Notes: a model not told the origin generated them from the letters alone. A stretch of 52,096 bases of DNA from Hyphomonadaceae bacterium (GCA_019753175.1 JAIELK010000025.1:1-52096), one strand, 5' to 3'; shown: positions 17,976 through 27,847, counted from the stretch's first letter. Numbers and translations: made by a program.

Positions 17976-18165
17976 GGCGCAAACTCGCCCCACCGATGAG
18001 GAAATGCAACCCTCATGAGAGAGCGCCTTGACCATGAACAGACGCTCGGCCACAACTCGCGCCGCGCTGAGGAGAGCCGGATGGGGTAGATTCACCTCCG
18101 GTGCGGTAGCTATGGTCTCGACACTCGCGAGACGCGCGCCGCATCTTCGTCAGCGCTCATCGACC

Positions 18166-19446
18166 ATGAGATTGATTGCGCTCAACCGGTTCTATTGGCC
18201 TGATCACAGCGCCTCGGCGCAGATGTTGACCGATCTCGCGCAGCATATGGCCAGACACGGACACGAGGTGACAATCATTACCAGCCGCTTGTGCTATGAG
18301 GGCGGCGCGCGCCTGCCTGCGCGCGAAACCAACGAGGGCGTGGCCATCCGAAGGGTGGCGACAACGGCTTTCGGCCGGGCCGGCCTCGTCGGTCGGATTA
18401 TCGACTATCTCAGTTTCTACCTTGCCGCGAGCTGGGAACTCGTCTTCACGGCGCGGCGCGGCGACGTTGTTCTGGTGAAGACCGACCCTCCCCTCTTGTC
18501 CGTTCCGATTGCTATTCTCGGCCTCTTCAAGCCCATAAAACTCGTAAACTGGTGCCAGGATCTCTTTCCTGAAACTGCGGTGGCGCTTGGGATAAAATGG
18601 GCGGGAGGGGGCTCAGGCAATGTCCTACGCAAGATCCGAAACTGGTCCTTGAACCGAGCGATCTTGAACGCCGCCCTCAACACGCGCATGGCCGGCGTGC
18701 TGCGACGACAGAATGTGGCCGCGCGGCGGATCCAAGTGCTCGAAAACTGGGCCGACGCCGACATCAGGCCGGTTCCTCATCACCGAAATCCGCTTCGGCA
18801 CGACTGGGAATTGGGCGCGCGATTTGTCATCGCCTATTCGGGAAATCTCGGGCGCGCCCATATCCCCGATGCGGTGGTTGACCTCGTAGAGCGAACCAAG
18901 GCGATCGAAGGGCTCGCCTGGCTTTTCATTGGCGGCGGCGCTGGCCTCGATGCTGTTCGCGACGCCGCCAACGGCGCCCCCAACGTCTATTTCAGGCCCT
19001 ATCAGCCGCGCGATCGTTTGAGCTATTCGCTATCCGCCGCCGACGCCCATCTCATATCTCTGGCGCCTTCCTGCGAAGGTTATATCGCGCCCTCCAAACT
19101 ATACGGCGCGCTCGCGGCCGGACGCCCAATTCTGTTCCTAGGTCATCGCGAGGGCGCCATTGCGCGCCGTATCGCTGCGGAAGGGTTTGGCGCACTGCTC
19201 GATGTCGAAGCGCCTGAGACATGGGTGCAAACGATCACGACTTTTCGTTCCCGCTATTCACTGCTCTCTTCGGACACGGCTGCTGGCTTCACCGCAAACG
19301 CCCTCGAGAGCTGGCGTTCGGCCCTGGAGGCGGCGGCGGACGGAGGATCACGCTCGCGCGACATGCACAACGCTCGGGCCCAGGGGCAGAAGCAGGATGC
19401 GAAGTGCGACCTTCAACGCCGCGCCGGAGCGAAGGCAGCACAATGA
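18166..19446 (+). CDS. glycosyltransferase, GT4-like (WcaI type)
   Basis: A 426-residue GT-B fold transferase. The N-terminal domain starts MRLIALNRFYWPDHSASAQMLTDLAQHM, as in WcaI-like enzymes, and continues with VNWCQDLFPETA. The C-terminal domain has FVIAYSGNLGRAHIP and the donor-site region CEGYIAPSKLYGALAAGRPILFLG, where many GT4 enzymes have an E-x7-E motif. The last 40 residues are charged and low in complexity. ATG 18166 fits the family N-terminus although no strong ribosome binding site precedes it. It is the first gene of the plus-strand assembly cluster. Donor and acceptor are unknown. Confidence 0.88.
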   Translation: MRLIALNRFYWPDHSASAQMLTDLAQHMARHGHEVTIITSRLCYEGGARLPARETNEGVAIRRVATTAFGRAGLVGRIIDYLSFYLAASWELVFTARRGDVVLVKTDPPLLSVPIAILGLFKPIKLVNWCQDLFPETAVALGIKWAGGGSGNVLRKIRNWSLNRAILNAALNTRMAGVLRRQNVAARRIQVLENWADADIRPVPHHRNPLRHDWELGARFVIAYSGNLGRAHIPDAVVDLVERTKAIEGLAWLFIGGGAGLDAVRDAANGAPNVYFRPYQPRDRLSYSLSAADAHLISLAPSCEGYIAPSKLYGALAAGRPILFLGHREGAIARRIAAEGFGALLDVEAPETWVQTITTFRSRYSLLSSDTAAGFTANALESWRSALEAAADGGSRSRDMHNARAQGQKQDAKCDLQRRAGAKAAQ

Positions 19447-19527
19447 GCCAGTCCTCGCTTGCCTGCGCCACCACCATCCGGCCCAGCCCTCGCGCCAACG
19501 CGCTCTCCTTCTCCTCGCACGTCTATA

Positions 19528-21396
19528 ATGTGCGGGATTAACGGCATCTTCTCCTACCACGTCGCCGCAAGCGCCCCGTCTTCGCGCGAGCTTCTTGCAA
19601 CACGTGATCACATGGCCGCACGCGGCCCTGACGGCGCCGGGGAGTGGTGGAGTGCGGATCGACGAACCGGGCTGGGCCACCGTCGCTTAGCAATTGTCGA
19701 TCTCACGGCCGCAGGCGCCCAGCCCATGACCAGCGCGTGCGAACGATACGTGGTCATCTTCAACGGCGAAATCTACAATTATCCCGAACTGAGGCGCGAG
19801 CTCGAAGCGCGCGGGACACATTTTACAAGCGCTTCCGATACCGAAGTCCTGCTTCACCTCTATGCCGAATGCGGCGCAGACATGCCTGCCAAGCTGCGCG
19901 GCATGTTTGCGCTCGCCATATGGGACAATCACGCGCGCAGCTTGTTTCTGGCCCGCGACCCCTATGGAATCAAACCGCTCTACACGGCGAATGATGGCTG
20001 GACCTTCCGGTTCGCGAGCCAAGTCAAGGCGCTTATCGCCGGCCGTGCGATCTCGCGCGACCCTGAACCCGCCGGTGCGACCGGTTTTCTGCTCTGGGGC
20101 AGCGTGCCTGAGCCCTTCACGCTTTACCGCGACATCCGGGCGCTCCCCGCAGGACATAGTCAGATCATCGACGAAGCGGGGCCGCGGCCCCCACGCGCCT
20201 ATGCGTCCATTGCTGAGGTCTTCGCCGATGGCGCTGCTCGGCCTGCGCCGCGCGATGATGTTTTCAGCAGGGTTCGCGGCGCGGTGTCGGAAAGCGTCAA
20301 GGCCCACCTGGTGGCCGATGTTGAGGTGGGCGTCTTCCTGTCCGCTGGCGTCGATAGCGGCGCCCTGTTGGGGCTGATGCGAGACGCCGGCCAGCGACAC
20401 GTCAAAGCGATCACGCTCGCCTTTGGCGAGTTCGAGAACACCGTAGAAGACGAGGCGCCGCTGGCGCGGTTGACGGCCCGGCACTACGGCGCCGAGCACG
20501 TCGTTCGCACCGTCGGCCGCGCTGAGTTCGAGGCCGAGCTGCCGGCGATCCTTCAGGCCATGGACCAGCCCTCGATCGACGGGGTCAACACCTGGTTCGT
20601 GGCGAAGGCGGCGCACGAGGCGGGGCTCAAAGTCGCGCTATCGGGCCTCGGCGGCGATGAGCTCTTGGCCGGGTATCCCAGCTTTCGCGATGTCCCGCGA
20701 TGGGTGTCGCTGCTTGCTGCCCCCTCGCGTGTGCCCGGCCTTGGCCGGGCCGCACGCATGATGCTGACCGCGCTGGGCGTGGGCCGACAAAATCCCAAGG
20801 CCGTATCGCTGCTCGAGTATGGCGGCGCCTATCCTGGCGCCTATCTGCTGCGGCGCGCGCTCTATCTGCCGCATGAACTAGACGCCCTGCTGGATGCGCA
20901 GACGGTGCGCGACGGCTTACGCCGGTTGAAGTCGCTGGCTGCGTTGCGCGCTTCGATGACGCCCGCGCCGGCGCGCGCACAATCGCGGGTGGCGCTGCTT
21001 GAAAGCGCCAATTATATGCGCAACCAGCTTCTGCGCGACGCCGACTGGGCCGGCATGGCGCACAGCCTCGAAATTCGCACGCCGCTTGTTGATTTCGATC
21101 TTCTCAAAGCCTTGAGTCCGGTTACGCCGCGCCTCTCGCCAGGGACGGGAAAGCAGGCGCTCGCCGCCGCGCCGAACCTGCAATTGCCGCGCGCGATTGT
21201 CGATCGGCGCAGGACCGGATTTTGCGTTCCCACCGGGCATTGGGCCGCCGCAGCCAACGCCACGACAGCCGCCAGCAAGGGGGCCGGATCGCGCGCCTGG
21301 GCGCGCGAGGTGCTGAAACACTTTGGCGTCGCTAACGCCTCTGTCGCCGGCCTTCAAAAGGCCTGCACGGGCGTCGCCGCCGAGTTGGCGAGGTAA
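19528..21396 (+). CDS. glutamine-dependent asparagine-synthase-like amidotransferase
   Basis: A 622-residue protein with an N-terminal glutaminase domain starting at the catalytic Cys2 (MCGINGIFSY) and containing RGPDGAGEW, GHRRLAIVDL and FNGEIYNYPELR. The C-terminal synthetase domain has the PP-loop FLSAGVDSGAL and LSGLGGDELLAGYP. Housekeeping AsnB enzymes amidate aspartate. Homologues inside polysaccharide loci (WbpS type) are thought to amidate uronic acids. With UDP-glucuronate made by the nearby dehydrogenase, amidation of a uronic acid in the polymer or its precursor is a reasonable inference. Compare the second asparagine-synthase-like protein at 48596, which lacks Cys2 and serves the lasso pathway. 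Confidence 0.9.
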   Translation: MCGINGIFSYHVAASAPSSRELLATRDHMAARGPDGAGEWWSADRRTGLGHRRLAIVDLTAAGAQPMTSACERYVVIFNGEIYNYPELRRELEARGTHFTSASDTEVLLHLYAECGADMPAKLRGMFALAIWDNHARSLFLARDPYGIKPLYTANDGWTFRFASQVKALIAGRAISRDPEPAGATGFLLWGSVPEPFTLYRDIRALPAGHSQIIDEAGPRPPRAYASIAEVFADGAARPAPRDDVFSRVRGAVSESVKAHLVADVEVGVFLSAGVDSGALLGLMRDAGQRHVKAITLAFGEFENTVEDEAPLARLTARHYGAEHVVRTVGRAEFEAELPAILQAMDQPSIDGVNTWFVAKAAHEAGLKVALSGLGGDELLAGYPSFRDVPRWVSLLAAPSRVPGLGRAARMMLTALGVGRQNPKAVSLLEYGGAYPGAYLLRRALYLPHELDALLDAQTVRDGLRRLKSLAALRASMTPAPARAQSRVALLESANYMRNQLLRDADWAGMAHSLEIRTPLVDFDLLKALSPVTPRLSPGTGKQALAAAPNLQLPRAIVDRRRTGFCVPTGHWAAAANATTAASKGAGSRAWAREVLKHFGVANASVAGLQKACTGVAAELAR

Positions 21397-21402
21397 CGCA
21401 GA

Positions 21403-22524
21403 ATGCGCGTGCTCGTATTGGCGACGGATGCTTTTGGCGGCTATGGCGGCATCGCCCAATACAATCGCGATCTCATTCAAGCCATGGCGTCGCAAGCGGC
21501 TGTCGACTTTGTCGACGTTGCGGTGCGCGTAGCCCCGCTGTCGCTCGATGACATTCCAAAGAAGGTGCAGCAGGCGCAGGCCACGCGCGGCAGACTACAC
21601 TACTGCTTTCGCGCCGCAGCCATGGCGGTGCGCGCCCGACCCGACCTGATCGTCAACGCGCACCTCTATCACGGACCTTTGGCCTTGGCTCTCGCCAAAG
21701 CAACGGGCGCGCGACTGATCAGTCAGTTGCACGGCACCGAAATCTGGCGCGACGTGTCAGCGAGCCGTCTGGGGCCGCTGCGGAGCTCAGACGCTGTCCT
21801 TTGCGTTAGCCGCGACACAAGGCAACGCGTTGTTGAAGCAGCGCCGCAACTCGCCGCTCGCACGCATGTCCTTCCGAACATGGTGCGCCGCCGCTTCCAT
21901 CCTGGTGATCGCGCTGAGGCGCGCCGCCGCTTCGGGTTCGGCGACGAGAAAATCATTCTCACCGTTGCCCGTCTCGATGGCCGCAAAGGCTATAAGGGTC
22001 ACGATCGCGTGCTCCACACGATGCCGGACCTGCTGAGGCAGTACGATGGCAAAGTGCGTTATGTCATTGCGGGCGAGGGAGATGATCGCGCCCGGCTTGA
22101 GGGACTTGCGCTATCGCTCGGCGTCGCGCACGCCGTGCGCTTCACGGGCCGCGTCTCCGACGAGGCTCTGCCTGATCTTTATCGCGCCAGCGATGTGTTT
22201 GCGATGCCCTCAACCGGCGAAGGGTTCGGCATCGTCTATCTTGAGGCTATGGCGTGCGGGACGCCTGCAATCGGGCTAGACGTCGGCGGCGTTCGAGACG
22301 CCATGCTTGACGGCCAGCTCGGCGCCTGCGTTCCGGTTGAGCAGTTTCCAGAAGCGCTCAGAGCGGCCCTCGAAACTTCACCCGACGCCGATGACCTATC
22401 CCGTCGCGTGCACGCTCATTTCGGGGAGAACGCCTTTCAGGTCCGCGTAAGTGATATGCTGCACAGCTTCCTCAAAGCTGAGGGAGCGCTGCGCAGCGAA
22501 CCCCTTTTGAAAGGCAGCGCGTGA
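21403..22524 (+). CDS. glycosyltransferase, GT4
   Basis: A 373-residue GT-B transferase. The N-terminus MRVLVLATDAFGGYGGIAQYNRDL carries the glycine loop, ISQLHGTEIWR lies at the domain junction, and the C-terminal domain has VARLDGRKGYKGHDRVL, VIAGEGDDRARLE and the donor-binding EGFGIVYLEAMACGTPAIG (E-x7-E). It starts 6 bases after the amidotransferase gene and overlaps the ABC permease gene by 4 bases. The retaining mechanism is known for the family; the sugar transferred is unknown. Confidence 0.93.
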   Translation: MRVLVLATDAFGGYGGIAQYNRDLIQAMASQAAVDFVDVAVRVAPLSLDDIPKKVQQAQATRGRLHYCFRAAAMAVRARPDLIVNAHLYHGPLALALAKATGARLISQLHGTEIWRDVSASRLGPLRSSDAVLCVSRDTRQRVVEAAPQLAARTHVLPNMVRRRFHPGDRAEARRRFGFGDEKIILTVARLDGRKGYKGHDRVLHTMPDLLRQYDGKVRYVIAGEGDDRARLEGLALSLGVAHAVRFTGRVSDEALPDLYRASDVFAMPSTGEGFGIVYLEAMACGTPAIGLDVGGVRDAMLDGQLGACVPVEQFPEALRAALETSPDADDLSRRVHAHFGENAFQVRVSDMLHSFLKAEGALRSEPLLKGSA

Positions 22525-23357
22525 GCGCGGAAGCCGACCGCCTGCTCATTCTCGAACCAGGCCGCGCCGAGCGCCATTATTGGCGCGATCTGTGGTCTTA
22601 TCGGGAACTCTTCGCGATCCTGGCTTGGCGCGACCTCGCGGTGCGCTACAAGCAGACGGTCATTGGCGTCGTCTGGGCGGTGCTGCGGCCGCTGCTCACA
22701 ATGATGATTTTCACCGTGATCTTTAGCGTCGTCGCGCGCCTGCCGAGCGAGGGCGCCGCGCCCTACCCAATCCTTGTCTATGCTGCGATGCTTCCCTGGT
22801 TCTTGTTCTCGACCATCCTGAGCGAAGCCTCGAACAGCCTCGTCTCCAACGCTAATCTCATCAGCAAGGTCTATTTTCCCCGTCTCATCGTGCCGTGCGC
22901 GACACTGCTTGTATCGTTGGTCGACTTCCTGGTGAGCTTCGTGCTTCTGCTCGGCCTGATGGCGGTGTTTTCGTTCTGGCCCGATTGGCGCATCCTGCTG
23001 CTTCCGCTCTTCATCCTGCTTGCCATCCTCGCCGCTCTTGGCCCTGCCCTGCTGATGACGGCGATGAACGTGAAGTACCGCGATTTCCGCTTCCTGATCC
23101 CCTTCGTGGTTCAGTTTGGGCTCTATGTTTCCCCGGTTGGGTTCTCGAGTTCGGTCGTACCGGAGCAATGGCGCCTCCTCTACAGTCTCAACCCGATGGT
23201 CGGCGTCATTGACGGCTTCCGCTGGTGTCTGCTGGGCGGCGAAGCGCAGATCTACTGGCCCGGTTTCTGTCTCAGCCTCGCCGTGGTGGCGATCCTGCTC
23301 GTGATCGGCGTTCGTTATTTTCGCCACACCGAGCGTACCTTCGCGGACATCGTTTGA
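22521..23357 (+). CDS. wzm: polysaccharide ABC exporter, permease subunit
   Basis: A 278-residue ABC-2 type membrane protein with six hydrophobic segments. The N-terminal amphipathic part has the family signature AWRDLAVRYKQTVIGVVWAVLRPLL; later YPILVYAAMLPWFLFSTIL and ALLMTAMNVKYRDFRFLIPF are also typical of Wzm/KpsM-like permeases. GTG 22521 overlaps the stop of the preceding gene. With the ATPase at 24053 it should export a lipid-linked polysaccharide across the inner membrane. A small methyltransferase-like gene separates the two subunits. Confidence 0.93.
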   Translation: MSAEADRLLILEPGRAERHYWRDLWSYRELFAILAWRDLAVRYKQTVIGVVWAVLRPLLTMMIFTVIFSVVARLPSEGAAPYPILVYAAMLPWFLFSTILSEASNSLVSNANLISKVYFPRLIVPCATLLVSLVDFLVSFVLLLGLMAVFSFWPDWRILLLPLFILLAILAALGPALLMTAMNVKYRDFRFLIPFVVQFGLYVSPVGFSSSVVPEQWRLLYSLNPMVGVIDGFRWCLLGGEAQIYWPGFCLSLAVVAILLVIGVRYFRHTERTFADIV

Positions 23358-23373
23358 TTCGAAGTGCGCGGTA

Positions 23374-24039
23374 ATGGACTTTTCGCGCTCGCACATTTCA
23401 ATGCGCCGGCCGCTCAGCTCTTACTCGAAAGTCCGGGCCGTCTTTTCGCTGTTCCTGCGCCGTTGGCCGTTTCGCAAGCCGTATCCCGGCGGGCCGTTCT
23501 ATCTCGATATCGGCCCGGGTTCACGCATCGACCCATCGTTCTTCAACGTTGACTACAGTTGGAGCCCTGGCATCGACCATTGCTGCGATATCACAAGGAA
23601 CTTCGATCCGCCGCAGGACCTAGCCCTCGGGATCTATTCGGAACACTGTTTTGAGCATCTGCCCTTCGAGGCCGCGATCGGCATTTTGACCAAATGCCAT
23701 CGTGCATTGGTCAAGGGTGGCGTGCTGCGCGTGATAATGCCAGACCTCGGACTCTACTGCCGGCAAGTCGCCGCGACGGACACTGGCGCTGTTGTGGCGC
23801 CCATGCCGCACCGGAGCACGAAAGCAGGCATATCTACGCCGGCCGTTGCGCTCAATGATGTGATGCGGTTGCACGGACACCTGTTCCTCTGGGACTACGA
23901 CACGCTAGCCGCCGCGCTAAAAACAGCGGGGTTCCAAACGGTGTTGCGCCAAGCTTTCCGACAGGGACTCGATCCTCGCCTACTGCGCGACACTCAAGAG
24001 CGTGCCTACGAGTCGTTGTATGTCGAGGCCGTTAAGTGA
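23374..24039 (+). CDS. SAM-dependent methyltransferase-like protein
   Basis: A 221-residue protein with FYLDIGPGSRIDPSFFNVDY, a class I S-adenosylmethionine-binding loop, and YSEHCFEHLPFEAAIGILTKCHRALVKGGVLRVIMPD, the typical post-motif of Methyltransf_11 proteins. It lies between the permease and ATPase genes of the ABC exporter. In ABC-exported O-antigens, chain-terminating methyltransferases are recognised by the ATPase's C-terminal domain, so such a role is possible here. It could instead methylate a sugar during assembly. Confidence 0.78.
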   Translation: MDFSRSHISMRRPLSSYSKVRAVFSLFLRRWPFRKPYPGGPFYLDIGPGSRIDPSFFNVDYSWSPGIDHCCDITRNFDPPQDLALGIYSEHCFEHLPFEAAIGILTKCHRALVKGGVLRVIMPDLGLYCRQVAATDTGAVVAPMPHRSTKAGISTPAVALNDVMRLHGHLFLWDYDTLAAALKTAGFQTVLRQAFRQGLDPRLLRDTQERAYESLYVEAVK

Positions 24040-24052
24040 CACTAAGCTACTG

Positions 24053-25366
24053 ATGTCAGACGTCGTCATCCGTGCCGAAAACCTCGGTAAGAAGTACATC
24101 ATCGGACATCAGGCCGAACGCGAGCGCTATGTGGCGCTGCGCGACGTCATTGCACGCAACGTGGGCAATTTCGGCCGCTCACTGCGCGACATTGTGCGCG
24201 GCGCCGCCAATGTCGCCGGCGACGAGCTCGAGGAATTCTGGGCGCTCAAGAACGTCAATTTCGAGATCAGTCGCGGCGACGTCGTCGGCATCATCGGCCG
24301 CAATGGCGCCGGCAAGTCGACGCTGCTCAAAGTGCTCTCCCGCATCACCGAGCCTAGCGAAGGCCGTGTCGAGATCAAGGGGCGCGTCGCCAGCCTGCTC
24401 GAAGTCGGCACTGGCTTTCACCCCGAACTCACAGGGCGGGAGAACATCTATCTCAACGGCGCCATTCTTGGCATGCGGCGAGACGAGATCAAACGGAAGT
24501 TCGACGAGATCGTCGCGTTCAGCGAGATTGAGAAATTCCTGGATACCCCGGTCAAAAGGTATTCGAGCGGCATGTATGTGCGCCTTGCCTTTGCGGTTGC
24601 GGCGCACCTGGAGCCGGAGATTCTAGTCGTCGACGAGGTCCTCGCCGTCGGCGACGCTGAGTTTCAGAAGAAGTGCCTCGGCAAAATGCAGGACGTCGCC
24701 GGACATGGGCGCACCGTGCTATTTGTGAGCCATAATATGGGGGCTGTTCGCGCCTTGTGTAAAACAGCGTTCCTTCTGCGAAACGGCCGGCTTGTCAGCA
24801 TAGGCGACACAATGGCGATTTCCGCTGAGTACGCCGCGGGCAGCGCGGGCTCCAGTTGGCAAGAAGTCGGCCCCAGCGAAAAGCCGTACGCAATTCGATC
24901 CGCTTTTCTTGAACTCCTTCCTCATGATCTTCTCCGCGTCACTTTGGACGTGGCTTCCGCCGCACCCAAGCGGCTCATCGTCAACGCCTTACTGCAAGAC
25001 GCTGTAGGCGCCCCAGTGGGTATGGCGTCTTTGGGCGGCTATGATCCCGACCAGTTGGTGGACTTGAGCGAAGGCGAGTCCGTCATAGCTTTTGACGTAC
25101 GCCTGCCAGCATTGGCTAATGGTCGGTATCGCGTGGACGTAAACCTGGAAGAACCATACGGACATTTCTTGGATCACGTTACAGGCGAACTTGAGTTTGC
25201 AGTTGATCGAACGCCGCGGAACAACCACGGACGGGTACTTGATGTTCGCTGGGGCGCTGGCTGCATAGAACTTGCCTCAGCGACCCAAATCGCAACGCCT
25301 CGCGGCTCTGACAATTCGGCCCTTTCCCAGGCGACGTCGAGTGCTCCTGAAACATGCATCTCGTAG
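24053..25366 (+). CDS. wzt: polysaccharide ABC exporter, ATPase with C-terminal extension
   Basis: A 437-residue ATPase. The nucleotide-binding domain has Walker A GRNGAGKSTLLK, signature YSSGMYVRLAFAVAAHL, Walker B ILVVDEVLAVGD and the switch His in LFVSHNMG. The segment LEVGTGFHPELTGRENIYLNG is characteristic of Wzt/KpsT/RfbE-type exporters. About 180 residues follow the ATPase part (from about 255), predicted to be beta-rich and similar in place to the Wzt carbohydrate-binding domain. ATG 24053 is the family start, 13 bases after the methyltransferase gene. This domain layout implies that the exporter recognises a specific chain end. Confidence 0.93.
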   Translation: MSDVVIRAENLGKKYIIGHQAERERYVALRDVIARNVGNFGRSLRDIVRGAANVAGDELEEFWALKNVNFEISRGDVVGIIGRNGAGKSTLLKVLSRITEPSEGRVEIKGRVASLLEVGTGFHPELTGRENIYLNGAILGMRRDEIKRKFDEIVAFSEIEKFLDTPVKRYSSGMYVRLAFAVAAHLEPEILVVDEVLAVGDAEFQKKCLGKMQDVAGHGRTVLFVSHNMGAVRALCKTAFLLRNGRLVSIGDTMAISAEYAAGSAGSSWQEVGPSEKPYAIRSAFLELLPHDLLRVTLDVASAAPKRLIVNALLQDAVGAPVGMASLGGYDPDQLVDLSEGESVIAFDVRLPALANGRYRVDVNLEEPYGHFLDHVTGELEFAVDRTPRNNHGRVLDVRWGAGCIELASATQIATPRGSDNSALSQATSSAPETCIS

Positions 25367-25568
25367 TGAATACGCCAGAGTTCAGCATCACTGACGGGGG
25401 TACCGCCGCCTTCTGCTGAACCTGCAACCTACAAAATGAGTTCGGTAGAAGCACGCGCATCGCTGATGCGGCGACGACGACCACGACAGACTGACCGAAT
25501 GTAATGACTGCGACTGCACGTCATGCCGACATGTCTCCGCTGTGGCTGGACAAGGTAAAATCTTTGAC

Positions 25569-26894
25569 ATGAACGTACTGATCCTTACTCCAGAGTACCG
25601 CGGCTTCGGCGGTGGCATCATGACTTACTATCGCCACCTAGCGCCGGCCCTCGCTCGGGCGGGATGCTCCGTTCGAGTGATCGAAGGATCGGGCTTCGGG
25701 GCGTTCGATAGCGCGCGCCCAGAAGTAATCGAAGACGTCCAAGTCCAGGGTCTTGAAGCATCCCTTGTGCGTCGATGGATTGAACGCTTCCGACACCTTG
25801 GGGCAACGCCCATCCTTCGGCGCATGGTGGCCGCAGCGTGGGCAGCATGGGAACAAGCCACCGAAAACTTTACCCCTAATGTCGTTGAAACAACGGACTT
25901 TGGGTTGCTATCATTTCCGGCCTTGTTGACCCCCCAGATACCGACGATCCTGCAACATCATGGTAGCTATGGGCAGATACAGTTACATGATCCAGACGTC
26001 GGTCTCACAGTCGACGCAGCGCTTGCCCTGGCACTCGAGGGTGCGGCTCTGACCGTTGCCGCAGCGCCTCAAACATGTGCTGACGCCAATGCCGCCTTCT
26101 GGATGCGACAGGCTGGCCGAGCCCCGTCTACACTCCTTCCCGCTTGGCAAGGCGAGCCAGAATTGCAGGCGAGCGTCAAAGTTGAGAACCGTATTGCAGT
26201 TTTTGGGCGCATTCAAAATTGGAAGGGCCCGCGTGTTCTCTGTGAAGCCCTGAGCATACTGGCAGGCACACCGCCAGTGATTTGGCATGGACGCGACGTT
26301 GCTGTGAGTGGCGTCTCCACGAACGAAACGCTTCGAAACGAATACCCGCACGTATGGGGCGAAAGGGTGCAGGCAAATGCATCTGTGTCGCCGACAACCG
26401 TCGCAAACCTACAAGCATCAGCCAAACTAAACCTCGTTCCATCGACGTGGGATGTGTTCAACTTCACTGTGATCGAGGCAATGCACTCGGGCCGTCCCGT
26501 CGTCTGCTCCAACGGCGCAGGCGCTTCAGAGTTGATAGAGGACGGCACTACCGGATTCGTATATGAAGGAACGTCTTCGTCCGCGCTTGCCAGCACACTT
26601 GATCGCGCTCTTAGATGTCCGGAGCCGGCGCTCACTCAAATGGGTCAACGCGCAAGAGAGAGAATTCGCGAGTTACTCAACCCGGATAAGATCGCCCGTC
26701 AGCGAATCCTTGAGTACCGCGAAGCCATTGATGCGGCTCTAGGTCGTCCGATTTTTCCGGAATGGATACAGAAAATTGCAAAGCCTTGTGGCTCGTCAAT
26801 TCCAGACCTCGCGTTTCTAGACCACCAGCCGGCTTCAGCCCTCGCATCGAGTTTATCTAGACGCATAATGAACAAAGGGCGTTTTCGTCTATGA
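25569..26894 (+). CDS. glycosyltransferase, GT4
   Basis: A 441-residue GT-B protein. The N-terminus MNVLILTPEYRGFGGGIMTYYRHLAPALARAG is typical. The C-terminal domain has IAVFGRIQNWKGPRVLCEAL and the donor region STWDVFNFTVIEAMHSGRPVV, followed by SNGAGASELIEDGTTGFVY. It follows a 200-base gap after the ABC ATPase gene and starts a segment of visibly lower GC that runs to about 29.1 kb. The stop overlaps the next gene by ATGA. The specificity is unknown. Confidence 0.9.
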   Translation: MNVLILTPEYRGFGGGIMTYYRHLAPALARAGCSVRVIEGSGFGAFDSARPEVIEDVQVQGLEASLVRRWIERFRHLGATPILRRMVAAAWAAWEQATENFTPNVVETTDFGLLSFPALLTPQIPTILQHHGSYGQIQLHDPDVGLTVDAALALALEGAALTVAAAPQTCADANAAFWMRQAGRAPSTLLPAWQGEPELQASVKVENRIAVFGRIQNWKGPRVLCEALSILAGTPPVIWHGRDVAVSGVSTNETLRNEYPHVWGERVQANASVSPTTVANLQASAKLNLVPSTWDVFNFTVIEAMHSGRPVVCSNGAGASELIEDGTTGFVYEGTSSSALASTLDRALRCPEPALTQMGQRARERIRELLNPDKIARQRILEYREAIDAALGRPIFPEWIQKIAKPCGSSIPDLAFLDHQPASALASSLSRRIMNKGRFRL

Positions 26895-27847
26895 CTGCCC
26901 CCACCATCGCGCTGCTCGTTCCGGCTTACAACGCTAGCAGATTTCTCCCACGCCTGATTGACTCTGCTCGTAGACAATCCCCCGCGTTCAGCGAAATCTG
27001 GATCCACGACGACTGCTCTACAGACAACACAGCGGAAGTGGCCCGAGCGCTTGGCGCGAACGTCGTGACTAGTACGATCAACATAGGCTGCACCGCTGGT
27101 AAAGTGCGTCTTCTTGAGAAAACCAGTTGCGACTGGGTGCACTTTCATGATGCTGATGACGAGATCCTAGAAGGATTCACATCCGCAGCCCAGAACACGA
27201 TACGCGCCAACCCTTTTGTAGACGCTATCATTGTCGGCACCGAAGAACGATCCGACATCGATCAAGCACACCATGCCGTTAACATCCCAAACGCCGCCGA
27301 GTTGGCACAATCCCCGTTTCTCTTCTCGATAAAGTACCAAGTGAATGCTATTTGTGGGATTTATCGCAGACCAGCACTCCTTGAGACCAGGGCGCTTAGT
27401 GTCTCAGACGAAGAGCGTTACAATGAAGATCAAGCGATCCAACTGAATTTGGTCACCGCCGGCGCCCGGTTCGCCTGCATAGAAAGAGTTCTCGTACGTA
27501 GCTATTTGCAGCCGGCATCGATGCACAGAAGCAACAAGCTCAAATGCCTTCAGTCTCAATTCCACGTCATGATGAGAGCGCTGGGCCACGACCCAAGCCA
27601 ATTTCACCGAACCGAAATCGGCGAAGCTTTTTCCGTGCAGCTTTGGCGCATTGCGGCGGGTGCCGCCAGTTGTGGGGATTTTTTTTTGGCGGATCGCGCC
27701 ATCGAACTTTCTCGGCGGCTAAGCTTCGTGCCGAGGGAAGCGGGAGGATCACTTTTTCGTGTACTTGCTAGTCTCGCCCCCAAGTTCGCCGTTCGTTGGC
27801 GCGAGTGCATGATCCGTACATACAAACCTCACTTACGGGCGACCTAG
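26891..27847 (+). CDS. glycosyltransferase, GT2
   Basis: A 318-residue GT-A transferase. It has IALLVPAYNASRFLPRLIDSARRQ, WIHDDCSTDNTAE and the metal-binding HFHDADDEI, which corresponds to the DxD site. The C-terminal 110 residues are helical and end in IRTYKPHLRAT. The same C-terminal pattern recurs in the remnant at 28866-29093. It is translationally coupled to the gene before and abuts the epimerase gene after it. The acceptor is unknown. Confidence 0.88.
   Translation: MTAPTIALLVPAYNASRFLPRLIDSARRQSPAFSEIWIHDDCSTDNTAEVARALGANVVTSTINIGCTAGKVRLLEKTSCDWVHFHDADDEILEGFTSAAQNTIRANPFVDAIIVGTEERSDIDQAHHAVNIPNAAELAQSPFLFSIKYQVNAICGIYRRPALLETRALSVSDEERYNEDQAIQLNLVTAGARFACIERVLVRSYLQPASMHRSNKLKCLQSQFHVMMRALGHDPSQFHRTEIGEAFSVQLWRIAAGAASCGDFFLADRAIELSRRLSFVPREAGGSLFRVLASLAPKFAVRWRECMIRTYKPHLRAT

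Noticed and set aside
19528-21396. Second lasso cyclase
   Set aside because: It starts with the catalytic Cys2 of a glutaminase domain and is surrounded by polysaccharide genes, unlike the cyclase at 48596, which lacks that Cys.
22437-23396. 319-codon minus-strand frame over the ABC permease
   Set aside because: It is very rich in charged residues because it is antisense to hydrophobic codons, a common artefact.
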